A DNA stretch of 36,361 bases from JASSUD01 sp031963225 (GTDB lineage Bacteria; Pseudomonadota; Gammaproteobacteria; Burkholderiales; Burkholderiaceae). The DNA lies in the NCBI GenBank assembly GCA_031963225.1, contig JASSUD010000023.1, forward strand, positions 1-36,361, read 5' to 3'. Of the stretch, positions 7,641-18,500 are shown one piece after another (position 1 is the first letter of the stretch; each line of letters opens with the position of its first letter). The position numbers and the translations under genes are program-made. Below the pieces are notes generated by a model, which saw only the letters and a list, made by a program, of their open reading frames with translations, was not told the DNA's origin and did no database searches.

Positions 7641-10600
7641 ATGTCTGGCAATGCTGTTTCCCAAGCCCTAAAAGGAGAGCAGGCACGGTTGATAGCCGCG
7701 CAAATTTATTTAGATCAGGCCCGGCAACAAAAGAGAGAACGGCGCCTCGATGTGGCTTTAATCTTATATGACCAAGCAAAAGCCACATTCAAAAATATTG
7801 CGAATGCGCACAAAATTCCCACTTTGTCCGAATTAAAAGAGTTGTTTGTAGCCGCACAGACACCGCAGACAGTAGAAGAAAACACATTCCGGCAGCGTAT
7901 TGCAGAGGTCTATTTTGAGCGTGCAGAACTCTTGGACAAATTGGACCCTGGTAAAGCAGAGGCAAGCCGTAAAAAAGCGCAAACTTGGGGTTATGAGGAA
8001 AATAAGGGCTCATCTATGGGCTCTTATATTGCAAGCAGTGCTGCTCTAGCTTTGAATCTGCGATCTTCCGTTATAGCCCAATCCGCATTGTCACCTGCCG
8101 AAAAAAATACCTGGGTCGATGATTTTTTCTCAAGGGCGCTTGACGCGATTAAGTCATTGAATCGTTGTAATGCATTGCATCTATCGCATCCGTCACCGAG
8201 TTTTTTCCTGGTGTATGCGCATGACATCGGCTCTTCAACATTTGGGAGCGCTGATGCAAGCACTTCTCAATATTTTATTCAAAAATTATTTGAAGTGAGG
8301 CTCAATCTATATTCAGATCAAACGCCGATGGGGCAACCTGAAACAGGTTTTAGCACGCCTGAAGCGCATAGGAATATAGATGATATTTTGACTGCTCAAC
8401 TCTGTTTATTGCCAATGAATATAGGCATGAGCAGGCCTGTCGATAAAGTCATTGTGTGTTGCTCAGAGGTATTGGAGCACTACTTGGAGGGTGAATACTA
8501 TACGGCTTACTATAAGGCTCTTGATTTAGCTTATGACGCAGCCTATAAACAACAAAACGATCAGCCTATACGGGACGTGGTCAAGCGATTTTCAGAACAG
8601 GAAGAACTAAAGGGTCAGTTTCATCATGTGCTCACCGAAATTGCTTTTTTGCAGATTAGAGCTAGCAAACGCCAAGCCGATCGGCACGGCATTATTCCCG
8701 TATCGCTAACAGAAAATAGCTATGAACGCTGTTTTAAGCATTTTGTTGAAACGACAGCGGTCCGAATCCAAGATATTTCCCGATTTAAAGAGAAGGAACT
8801 AAAGGGCGAAGAAGTGTATGCCAACCAAGGTCGGCATTGGGTGCTTTTTAAATTACTAGAACGCTTCTTAGTCCACAATGAGAAGGCCAAGATTTTCCTT
8901 GACAAGTTTTGGGCAGGCTATGCAAAGCTGGTTGCACACCTTAAGGCACATCCACACCCTGCAACAGAAAAGTGTCTATCTATAGCGAAGGAAACCTTTC
9001 AGGAGATAGAGCAGACCTTACTCAATACACTTTGCGATACAGTAGAACGGCAGCAGCGCTATACCTTTGTAGACCTTAAAACACTTCAGACTGCGTTGAA
9101 GGCATCGTATTCTATGGAGCGTGTGTCGATCCAGCGCCTATCTGGCCAGATCTTGCCGATGGATCATTGCTATATCAATCTAGCGGTGGTCGAACGCACA
9201 AAGTCAGATAAAAAAGATCAAGAAAATGCAAACGATGTATCGGCAAAAAAAATGAAAATGCCACACCGCGGGTTTTTCCATCGACTGCCCAGTTCTGACG
9301 CGGTGAATACTAATCTGGATAAACAGGTTGTTTTAGAAAAATTATTTGATCCAGGCGTAGCCAGCGGCGGCCGACAGACGGTCCCTAGAAGAATTCTGAT
9401 TCGTGGTCGTGCTGGGGCTGGAAAAACAACCCTTTCTAAAAAGATTGTCTACGAATATACACAATCAGGAATGTGGCGTTCGCAATTTGACTGGCTCTTA
9501 TGGATTTCATTGCGCAAACTCAAAGGCAAGTCAACTACCACTTTAGAAACACTGTTCTATGAGGAATATTTTCATACTCATCCGTTAGGCTTAGGGCTTG
9601 CGCGGACATTGTACGAGCAGATAAATGGCGCTGCCAAAGACAAAACGCTCTTTGTGCTAGATGGCTGGGACGAAGTTGCGCAAGAATGGGACCCTGCGCA
9701 CCCGATGGCTATTTTTCTAAAGAGTCTGCTTAATCAGACTGCGGTCATTGTGACTTCTCGACCTCAGGTGGACTTGCAAGGGATCCGGCCCATGGACCTA
9801 GAACTAGAGACTTTAGGTTTTAGCTCAGAAAATGTCGAGGTTTACCTAAGTAACAGCGACATTGTGCCGCCTGCACATGCTGAAGCGATTCGGAATTTGA
9901 TGCAGGACAATCCGTTTGTGCAGGAACTAGTTAATGTGCCGATTCAATTAGACACCTTGGTATTTAGCTGGGATGAGATTCGGCAGATGCAACAGGCATC
10001 GACAACCATCACAGCGCTATATCAGGCAATGACCAATAAACTATGGCGCAAGGATATTCTCAGACTACAGAAGCAGGTAGATGGGAGAGTACTCACAGAA
10101 AGCATAGTGAATGCGCTTAGGACAACTGCACGTATCGAGCACCCTATCAAAGCAGAGAAAGCTTTTCTCTGCAACTTGGCTTTCAAGGGATTAGAAGAAA
10201 ACTTTATCGAATTTAAGCTTTCTTATCTGGATGATCTGATTGCACAGGTCGTAGACAGTGGCCTTTCATTGCCGCTCACGCTGGAAGAGGATCTTACAAA
10301 ACTCTCCTTCCTACAGATGGAGGATGTAGATAAAAATGAAGCCCAGCGCAGCTACTCCTTTAGGCATAAGACCTTTCAGGAATTTTTCGCAGCCAGGTAC
10401 TTTGCTCAACATTGGGAAACCGCGCAAAGCTTGCTGATGCTGCATCCGCTATCCAAGCAATGGGTTAAGGTTACTCCAGAGAAATTTCTCGAACAGCGTA
10501 AATACGATCCTCATTACGAAATTATGTGGTGGTTTGTTGCAGGTTTTTTACGCGGTAATGCATTGAATTACTTTTTTGAAATGCTAGAAGCGGAACCCTA

Positions 10601-12476
10601 TGATCTCTTAGGGGTATACCATCAACGTTTGATCATAAACTGTTTGCATGAAGCAGACCGTGGATCAATGTTTGGACTTAACCATACGATCAGGGAAAGG
10701 CTGGAGCAGCGTTTTAAGCAATGGTTGGAATTAGAAATCGAAATGCGGGGGGAATGTACGTTAGCAGAGCTGCCTACATGTCCGGAGCACCTATTGCCGG
10801 CATTTCTTCAGAGAAAGGCGCCTATCGAGTCGAAACAGGCCGTTGCACGAGCCTGCAGGAAGCGATCTGCTCTATCACAAGATATTTTAAATAATCTCCT
10901 CGCCATTATTAAAGAAGATAGTAATGTGGCAAAGAGGGCAGCAGCTGTCGCCTTAAGCTATCAGACTTCTTTACCAGAGGGCACGCTAAAAAGTCTGATT
11001 ATCTTTATCAAAGAAGAAGATATGTGGGTAAAAGAGGCAGCAGCCGATGCCTTAAGTGGTCGGCGCTCTTTACCAGATGCTATCTTGGAAAATCTACGGG
11101 CTTTGATAAAAGATGGTGACTATCTAGTAAAGCAGGCAGTAGCTAAAATTTTAGGTCATCAAACAGCATTATCGAAAGCTGCCATGCACGATTTGATTTC
11201 GCTTATAAACGATGATAATGATGAGGTGAAGCGAGTAGCAACTATAGCTTTAGGGCGTCAACCCTTCTTACCGGAAGACACGCTAAAACAAATAATCGAC
11301 CTTATCAAAAATAAGAATAATGATGTGAAGTGGGCAGCGTCTGATACATTAGGCCATCAGCTCTCTCTGCCAGAAACGGCCACAAAATATCTTATTACTC
11401 TTCTTGAAAATGAAAATAATGTAGTAAAAGAGGCAGCGGCTCGTGCATTAAACCATCAGCATCAAAGCACTTTACCAAAAACCGCCTTAGAAGGCTTAAT
11501 TACCCTTATCAAAGATGGAGATAATCCAGCAAAGCGGGCGGCTTCTGATATTTTAGGTCACCAGACTTCTCTGTGGATAGACTCTCTACAAGACTTGCTT
11601 ACCCTTATCAAAAATGGGAACTCTCGAGTCAGGGAAGCTGCAGCGGAAGCGCTAGGTCGTCAAACTACTTTACCGCCTGCAGTTTTAGAGGAGCTAAGGG
11701 CCCTTATTAAAAGTAAGAATAAATGGGAGCAGGGTGCAGCAGCTCACGCCTTAGGTCGTCAAACTACTTTACCGGAAACCGCTTTGAACGACCTAAGAAG
11801 CACTGCCAAAGAGGAAAATAATTGGAAAAGGCAGGCAGCGGCTCGTGCCTTGGGCCTTCAAACTACTACTTCACCGATGAAAGCGCCAAAAGGTTTAAAA
11901 GCTCCTATTAAACATAAGAATAATTTGGCAGCAGATCAGGTTCTAGGCAGTCAAAGCGCCTTACCATGGGTCGTCCCAAAAGATCTAACGGATCTTATCA
12001 AAGAGGATAATACAAAGTGGTGGGTATCTCAAACCTTAAACAGTCAGAGTGCCTCATCGGAAACCACGCTAAAAGAACTGATTGTGCTTTTGCAATATCA
12101 AGAGAGAGCATTACAACATCTGTTGGAAACGCAAGGAGGTCCACTTGCTATTTACCACTTAATGCCCACTTTTAATCAGCAGCACGTGGAATGGCTCTAC
12201 AAGACCTACCTACTCAAAGCACAAAGCTTTAACCAAATAACCCCCTTTTATATACAAAACGACCTACTCTGTTTTTACACTTCTAAGGGTTTCCAAACCA
12301 AGCAGTTTGCAAGCTCAGACCAAGTAATTGAATTTAGGCAAACGCTTCAAGAGGTGCAACGGAACTTGGGTATTTTATTAAACACTGCTCAAGAAAAGGC
12401 GTGGAGTGCTGCTTCTACCACAAAAAACCAATTTGGAATCTCTGTAGTAGATCAGGCTACACAAATGGAGTCTTAA
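7641..12476 (+). CDS. STAND NTPase: TIR/SEFIR-like, NACHT, HEAT repeats
   Basis: A 1611-residue protein. N-terminal ~110 residues: two TPR-like helices. Residues ~187-370 look like a TIR/SEFIR fold: opening strand FFLVYAHD, a middle strand DKVIVCCSEVLEHYL, then LTEIAFLQIRA and GIIPVSLTE, with a Glu where TIR NADases have theirs. A linker IQRLSG..CYINLAVVE precedes the NACHT domain: P-loop GRAGAGKTTL (~589-598), Walker B LFVLDGWDEV (~670), VIVTSRP (~702) and the FRHKTFQEFFAARYF block near 910. Then 12 HEAT-like repeats and a partial thirteenth (~31 residues each, ~1080-1490), and a C-terminal domain shared with the next gene. I start at ATG 7641, not the in-frame TTG 7635, because it aligns with the paralogue (MSGNAVS / MFSNAVS). 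The next gene begins 45 nt downstream, probably one transcript. Confidence 0.85.
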   Translation: MSGNAVSQALKGEQARLIAAQIYLDQARQQKRERRLDVALILYDQAKATFKNIANAHKIPTLSELKELFVAAQTPQTVEENTFRQRIAEVYFERAELLDKLDPGKAEASRKKAQTWGYEENKGSSMGSYIASSAALALNLRSSVIAQSALSPAEKNTWVDDFFSRALDAIKSLNRCNALHLSHPSPSFFLVYAHDIGSSTFGSADASTSQYFIQKLFEVRLNLYSDQTPMGQPETGFSTPEAHRNIDDILTAQLCLLPMNIGMSRPVDKVIVCCSEVLEHYLEGEYYTAYYKALDLAYDAAYKQQNDQPIRDVVKRFSEQEELKGQFHHVLTEIAFLQIRASKRQADRHGIIPVSLTENSYERCFKHFVETTAVRIQDISRFKEKELKGEEVYANQGRHWVLFKLLERFLVHNEKAKIFLDKFWAGYAKLVAHLKAHPHPATEKCLSIAKETFQEIEQTLLNTLCDTVERQQRYTFVDLKTLQTALKASYSMERVSIQRLSGQILPMDHCYINLAVVERTKSDKKDQENANDVSAKKMKMPHRGFFHRLPSSDAVNTNLDKQVVLEKLFDPGVASGGRQTVPRRILIRGRAGAGKTTLSKKIVYEYTQSGMWRSQFDWLLWISLRKLKGKSTTTLETLFYEEYFHTHPLGLGLARTLYEQINGAAKDKTLFVLDGWDEVAQEWDPAHPMAIFLKSLLNQTAVIVTSRPQVDLQGIRPMDLELETLGFSSENVEVYLSNSDIVPPAHAEAIRNLMQDNPFVQELVNVPIQLDTLVFSWDEIRQMQQASTTITALYQAMTNKLWRKDILRLQKQVDGRVLTESIVNALRTTARIEHPIKAEKAFLCNLAFKGLEENFIEFKLSYLDDLIAQVVDSGLSLPLTLEEDLTKLSFLQMEDVDKNEAQRSYSFRHKTFQEFFAARYFAQHWETAQSLLMLHPLSKQWVKVTPEKFLEQRKYDPHYEIMWWFVAGFLRGNALNYFFEMLEAEPYDLLGVYHQRLIINCLHEADRGSMFGLNHTIRERLEQRFKQWLELEIEMRGECTLAELPTCPEHLLPAFLQRKAPIESKQAVARACRKRSALSQDILNNLLAIIKEDSNVAKRAAAVALSYQTSLPEGTLKSLIIFIKEEDMWVKEAAADALSGRRSLPDAILENLRALIKDGDYLVKQAVAKILGHQTALSKAAMHDLISLINDDNDEVKRVATIALGRQPFLPEDTLKQIIDLIKNKNNDVKWAASDTLGHQLSLPETATKYLITLLENENNVVKEAAARALNHQHQSTLPKTALEGLITLIKDGDNPAKRAASDILGHQTSLWIDSLQDLLTLIKNGNSRVREAAAEALGRQTTLPPAVLEELRALIKSKNKWEQGAAAHALGRQTTLPETALNDLRSTAKEENNWKRQAAARALGLQTTTSPMKAPKGLKAPIKHKNNLAADQVLGSQSALPWVVPKDLTDLIKEDNTKWWVSQTLNSQSASSETTLKELIVLLQYQERALQHLLETQGGPLAIYHLMPTFNQQHVEWLYKTYLLKAQSFNQITPFYIQNDLLCFYTSKGFQTKQFASSDQVIEFRQTLQEVQRNLGILLNTAQEKAWSAASTTKNQFGISVVDQATQMES

Positions 12477-12521
12477 AATCCTTATAGCTCAATTAAAATA
12501 ATTAACAACAGAAGGTTAAAG

Positions 12522-15500
12522 ATGTTTAGTAATGCGGTTTCCGCAAATAAGCTGGGTCAAGACCTACAGGTACTAGCGCAACATCATCTGGATCAGGCGC
12601 GCCTGCACAAGGAGGCGCAGCAGTTTGATATGGCCTTAGTCTTGTATGACCATGCAAAAGTCGCTTTCAAAAGTATCGCAGATACGCGCCAATTGGTTCC
12701 TCAGTTATCACAGGTAAAAGGTGCGTTGAGCCGAGCTAGCACACCGCAGACAGCCGATGATGAAGCGCTGCGACAACGTATTGCAGAAATCTATTTTGAG
12801 CGAGCCGAACTGCTGAAGAAGTTGGGCAAAGAGCACAAAGCACAGGCGAGCTATAAAAAAGCTAGAGACTGGGGTTATGAGGAGACAGAGCCTGCCTCCA
12901 TTTCCCCCGCTACTATGCTAGCTGTGCATGGTACAACAACGTTTGATCGGGCAATCTCACCTACATCTATGCAAGGGCAGCAACCAATTGCATCGTTGAC
13001 GCATGAAAAAAGTGCGCAGGTGGATTATCTATTTGAGACGGCACTGTCCACATTAAGATCTTTACAGATGACTAGGGCCAGCCTTTTTCTCATATATGCA
13101 CATCACAATCCTGTGCACGGAAGGGCTGAAGTCTCTACATCTAAATATTTAATCGAAAAATTATCTCAAATCCAGGAGGTCGTTTTATATTCGTATCAAA
13201 CTTTGGATCAGACCGGCAAACTGGAAGATATTTTGACCAGTCAACTCTGCTTGCTGCCCATTCAGTTGATAGACGAGGTGAAACCTGTTGATAAGGTGGT
13301 GGTGTGTTGTTCTGAAGTATTAGGAAGTTACTTAGAATGGCCGCGCTATGAAGATTTTTATCAGAAACTCAGAAAAGCCTATCTCCAAGATTCCTCTCAA
13401 GGAGGCTATTCAGCTATTCGGGCGGTGACTAAAACATTTTCACAGGAGGTAGGATTTCATCATGTACTGACGGAAATGGCTTTTTTACAAATTCGAGCGG
13501 AGCAGTTCTATGATGAGCGCGGCATTCTTCCAGTGTCGTTAACACTGAAGAGCTACGAGCACTTGGCGCATGAGGTAGGATCTCATCATGTACTGACGGA
13601 AATGGCTTTTTTACAAATTCGAGCGGAGCAGGTCTATGATGAGTACGGCATTCTTCCAGTGTTGTTAACACCGAAGAGCTACGAGCAATGCTTGGCGCAT
13701 TTTATTCCTGTGACAACAGTTCGTACCGAAGATATTCCTCGCTTTGAGCAGCAAGCTAAGGCAGGACAAGAGGCCTATGCCAATCAAGGTCGGCACGTGG
13801 TACTGTTTAAGCTGATCGAACGGCTGTTAGTGGGCAACAATGAAGCCAAGGCGTTTCTAAATAATTTTTGGCAAGGGTACGATAATCTTCTCTCCCGGTT
13901 AAATAATGAGCCATCCACACTTGATGAGCTGCAGTTTACCAAGCTTGTAGACAGCATCTTCGGTGATATACGCGAAGCGAATAGGCAGCTTGCTTCCACT
14001 GCACAGCAGGCGAGTAAATTCTCCTCAATCAATTTGCGCGAAGCACTATACCAGCATTATCAGCACACTAATCTCTCGATTCAGCGTCTATCGGGTGAAA
14101 GCGTATCGCTGGAGGATTGCTACATCAATCTTGCGATCATTGATACTCATGCCCAACGGGAAAAAGACCAGGTTGAACAGCAAAACCTGACATCGGCTTT
14201 CGAGCGTCTACCGAGCAGAGAACAACTTCAATCAACTAATTACTCAAAATCAATTTCACTAGCTACTCTTTTTGATTCTCAAAAATTACGTGATGGCTCA
14301 ACTGGATTTCCTAAGCGGATTTTAATTCAAGGGCGAGCAGGGGTTGGTAAAACAACTTTATGCAAAAAACTGGTGTATGACTATCATAGCAATGAGCTTT
14401 GGCGGGATCAGTTTGCATGTATGTTGTGGGTGCCGCTACGTCTTTTAAGCACGCACGGTGGATTCCGTAACTTAGAAGACTTGCTGAAAAACTACTATTT
14501 TGCTAGTCAACAGAATTCACGGGCATTAGTACAGGCTTTTCACCACTATCAGGACAAAACTCTCTTTATTTTAGACGGCTTGGATGAAATAGCTGATGAA
14601 TTTAATAAAGACTATCGGCTGAGGAACTTTTTAAATTATCTACTCAATCAAGCCCACGTGATGATCATTTCTCGGCCTGCTGGGATAAACATCAAGTTGC
14701 TTGGCCAACTTGATTTAGAGCTAGAAATAATGGGCTTTAGTCCGGCCAATGCACAGTACTATATTGAAAAATTTGTGCCTGCATCGAAGCAGGTAGCGAT
14801 TTTGCAATTTATCCATCGTACGCCGTTGATTCAGGAGCTGGTAAATATACCGATTCAGCTGGATGCCCTGTGTTATAGCTGGGATCAGCTCCCGCAAAAT
14901 CAAGTAGTGACGATGTCGATGCTGTACGAGGCGATGGTGGATAAATTAAGGCGCAAAGGCAGCCTGCGTCTAGAAAAAAAAGATGGAGGGAAGGTATTAG
15001 GGACTAACGTCATTCAAATTTTCTCAAAGGCTGAATTAGAAAAATTGATGGACGATGAAACCCATTATTTAGGGTATGTAGCTTTTAAGGGATTCAATGA
15101 AAGAAAAATTGCATTTAATTCTAAAGAATTGGATCAGCGCCGAGCAGAATTTGAGGATAAATTTTCAGGGAAAGAATTATCTTTTAGCTTTACGGACTAT
15201 TTGAACAAGGGCTCGTTTTTACATCTGGTCGATGCACAACAGCCCGAAGCCGAGCGCCAGTATCATTTCCCCCACTTTACGTTTCAGGAATTTTTTGCGG
15301 CCAAGTTCCTGGCATGGCATTTACAGACGTATACAAAAGTGGAAAAAGTCCCAGCCCACGTTGTGCAAAAGGATTTAGGCGTTATGCCGCAGCGCGATAA
15401 TGTGGAAGCGTTTATTGCCACGTATAAATACAATCCGCGGTATGAAATCGTTTGGTGGATGGTGGCAGGTTTGCTCAAGGGCGCGGCGCTAGAAAATTTC

Positions 15501-18500
15501 TTTCATGTACTGAACCAATCGCCGCAAGATTTGGTCGGGATTCGGCATCAGCAAGTGATGTTGGGGTGTTTAAACGAAGCCCGAGCTCAACTAGATAAAA
15601 CCACCATCCATAGTCTAGAAACCAAATTGATGCAGTGCTTGCGGTTCGAGATTAAATGGAGTGAAGATGGTTGGAGCGAACTAAGTCGCCATAAGGCTTT
15701 TCCTGAGCATCTACTACTGGCGTGGCTAGGCCAGCCTGCAGCAGAAAAATCGAACATTATTCGTACCTTAGGCGCACGCCCTATTTTATCTACAGACGCT
15801 ATTTCGGCTTTGGCCAATGCTCTACAGGATTCCGAGTGGAATGTCAGGTCTGCGGCTACCAGTGCATTAGGAGGTCAAGCTACGTTACCCGCAGTCGCCT
15901 TCCAACCATTAGTCAATGCTTTACAAGATACGAGTGAGGTTGTCAGATGGGCAGTAGTGAACGCATTAGGAGGCCAAGCTATGCTGCCTCCAGATGCCCT
16001 TCAAGCCTTGATCAGCGCTTCTTGTGATAAAAATGAGGTTGTCAGAGAGGCGGCTGTAAACGCGTTAAATAGCCATGCCATGCAGTCTAAACTTGCCCTT
16101 GACGCCTTGATTAACGCTTTACAGGATAAAGATGCATCTGTCAGATCTGGGGCCGCAAGTGTACTAGAGGGGAAAATACTGCCCGAAGCAGTGCTTAACG
16201 CCTTAATTCGTGCTGCTCAGGATCCCGACTTGGATGTTAAAGAGGCCGCTGTAAGAGTGTTAGGTAGCCAAGAAACCCTACCCGAAGCTGCCATTCAAGC
16301 CTTAATCGGAGCTTTACAAGATGTAAATGCGTATGTCAGGTATACGGCCGCGAGCACATTAAGGAGCCAGGTTAAGCTACCCGAAGCTGCCTTTCAAACT
16401 CTGGTTAGCGCTCTGCAGCATAGAAGTATACCTGTGAGGTTTTGGGCCGCAAAGGTGTTAGGAGGCCAGAAAATGCTGCCTGAAAACATCCTTCATGCTT
16501 TATTGGGTCTTTTATTGAGCTCAGAACAAAGTATCAGGGAAGCTGCAGTAAGCATATTAGGAGAGCAGACCACTCTGCCCGAGGCTGCTATTCAAGCCTT
16601 AGTTGGCTATCTACAGCATGAAGATGCATCTGTTAGATATTGGGCCGCAAATACATTAGCGGGAAAAATGCTGTCCGAAACAGTACTTAACGCTTTGATT
16701 CCTGCTTTAGCGGATGAAGTGGAATATGTTAGAGATGCAGCTGCGAAGGGGTTAAGAAACCAGAAAGAGCTGTCGTCAAACAGTCAATCATTGATCATGC
16801 TTCTTCTGAAGCATGAAAATGCGTCTGTCAGATCTAAGGCTGCAAATGCGTTAGAGGAAAAACAAATACTGCCCGAAGAAACGCTTCATGCTCTGATCCA
16901 AGCTTTAAAAGATAAAAATGAGCATGTCAGATATGCAGCTTCGTGCGCATTAGCGAACCAGGCTACGCTGCAAGAAAATGCCGTTAAAGCCCTAATTAAC
17001 GCTTTACAGGATGAAAATGCGTATGTCAGATATTCGGCTACAAGCGGGTTAGGGCGCCAGGTCACGCAGTCTGAAGCGGCTCTTCAAGCTTTGATTGATG
17101 CTCTACAGAATAAAGATGACTATGTCAGATATGCGGCCTCGAGCGCATTAAGCCGCCAGACCACACTACCTGAAGCTGTCCGCCAAGCCTTGATTAACGC
17201 TTTACAAGATGAAAATGCGTCTACTAGATCTTTGGCCGCAAAAGTCTTAGATAGCCAGAAAACGCTGCGCGAAGCATTGATTGGTGCTTTACCAGGCTCA
17301 GAGCAAAATATCATGGATTTTGCTGCAAGCGTGTTAGATAGCCAAGCTATACAACTTGAAGCCACCCACCAAATCTTGATTAGCGCTTTGCAGGATGAAA
17401 ATGTATCTATTAAGTCTTGGGCTGCAAGCGCCTTAGGTAACCAAAAAATACTTCCTGGAATCGCTCTTGATGCTTTGATCAATGCTTTACAAGATCCAGA
17501 ATGGGATGTCAGGGATGCAGCAGCGAGTACATTAGGCGGCCAGATCATGCTACCCAAAGCGACCCTTGACGCCTTAATCAGCGCTTTACAGAATAAACAT
17601 GCACATATCAGATATGTAGTCGCGAGTGCGTTAGGCGGCCATGCCACACGATCAGAAGTGGCCCTCGAAGCCTTGATCCGTGCTTTAGAGGATGAAGATG
17701 AGTATGTCAGGGATGCCGCAGCGAGTGCATTAGGAGGAAAGGCTACGTTTTCCGAAACAGCCATTGAGGCTCTGATCAGCGCTTTACACGATGAGGATGA
17801 ATACATCAGGATCGCAGCTGCAAGCGCGTTAGGAGGGCAGGCCTCATTATCTAGAATGGTGCTTCAGGCTTTGATCGATGCTTTACAGGATGACAATCCG
17901 TCCGTCAGAAGCGCGATTATGCAGGTACTAAAGTTAAATCTACATCAGCTTTATAGAATGCTACCTACCTTGGATGTAAAGCAAATACAAACTGTGTATA
18001 AGCAATTTTTGTTTGGCTATGGTTGTGCGCATATTGCACCACTATACATTCAAGACAATAAACTTCATTTTTATACAGAAACCGGGCTTGAGCAACCAAT
18101 TCTTCTGACATCTGAACAAAGTACTAGAGTAATTCAGTCTTTTAGAACTGCCCAAGTGGAGGAAGGAATAGAAGACATTCCATTTGTAGATAAGCTGCAA
18201 CAGGACTTAGAGCAAGCGCACGTGGCCAAGGCAGATAATTTCAGTTCTGGCGAAGCACTGAGCTCAATTAGCGATCTGACTTATACAGAAACCGGGCTTG
18301 AGCAACCGATTCCTCTGACAGTTGAACAAAGCACCGAAGTAATTCAGTCCTTTAGAACTGCCCGAGTGAAAGTGGGAATAGAAGACACTCTACTAGCAAG
18401 TAAGCTGCAACCGGATTTAGAGCAAGCGCATGCGGCCAAGGCAGATAACTCCAGTTCTGACGAAGCACGAATTCGCGATCTGACTACATCGATGTCTCGG

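Noticed and set aside
17120..17806. 228-codon minus-strand frame with regular repeats
   Set aside because: The regularity is the antisense reading of the HEAT array; repeats on one strand force repeats on the other.
15787..17932. The ~93-nt repeats as a CRISPR-like or non-coding satellite array
   Set aside because: Units are codon-phased and encode HEAT helices, and there are no constant repeats alternating with unique spacers.
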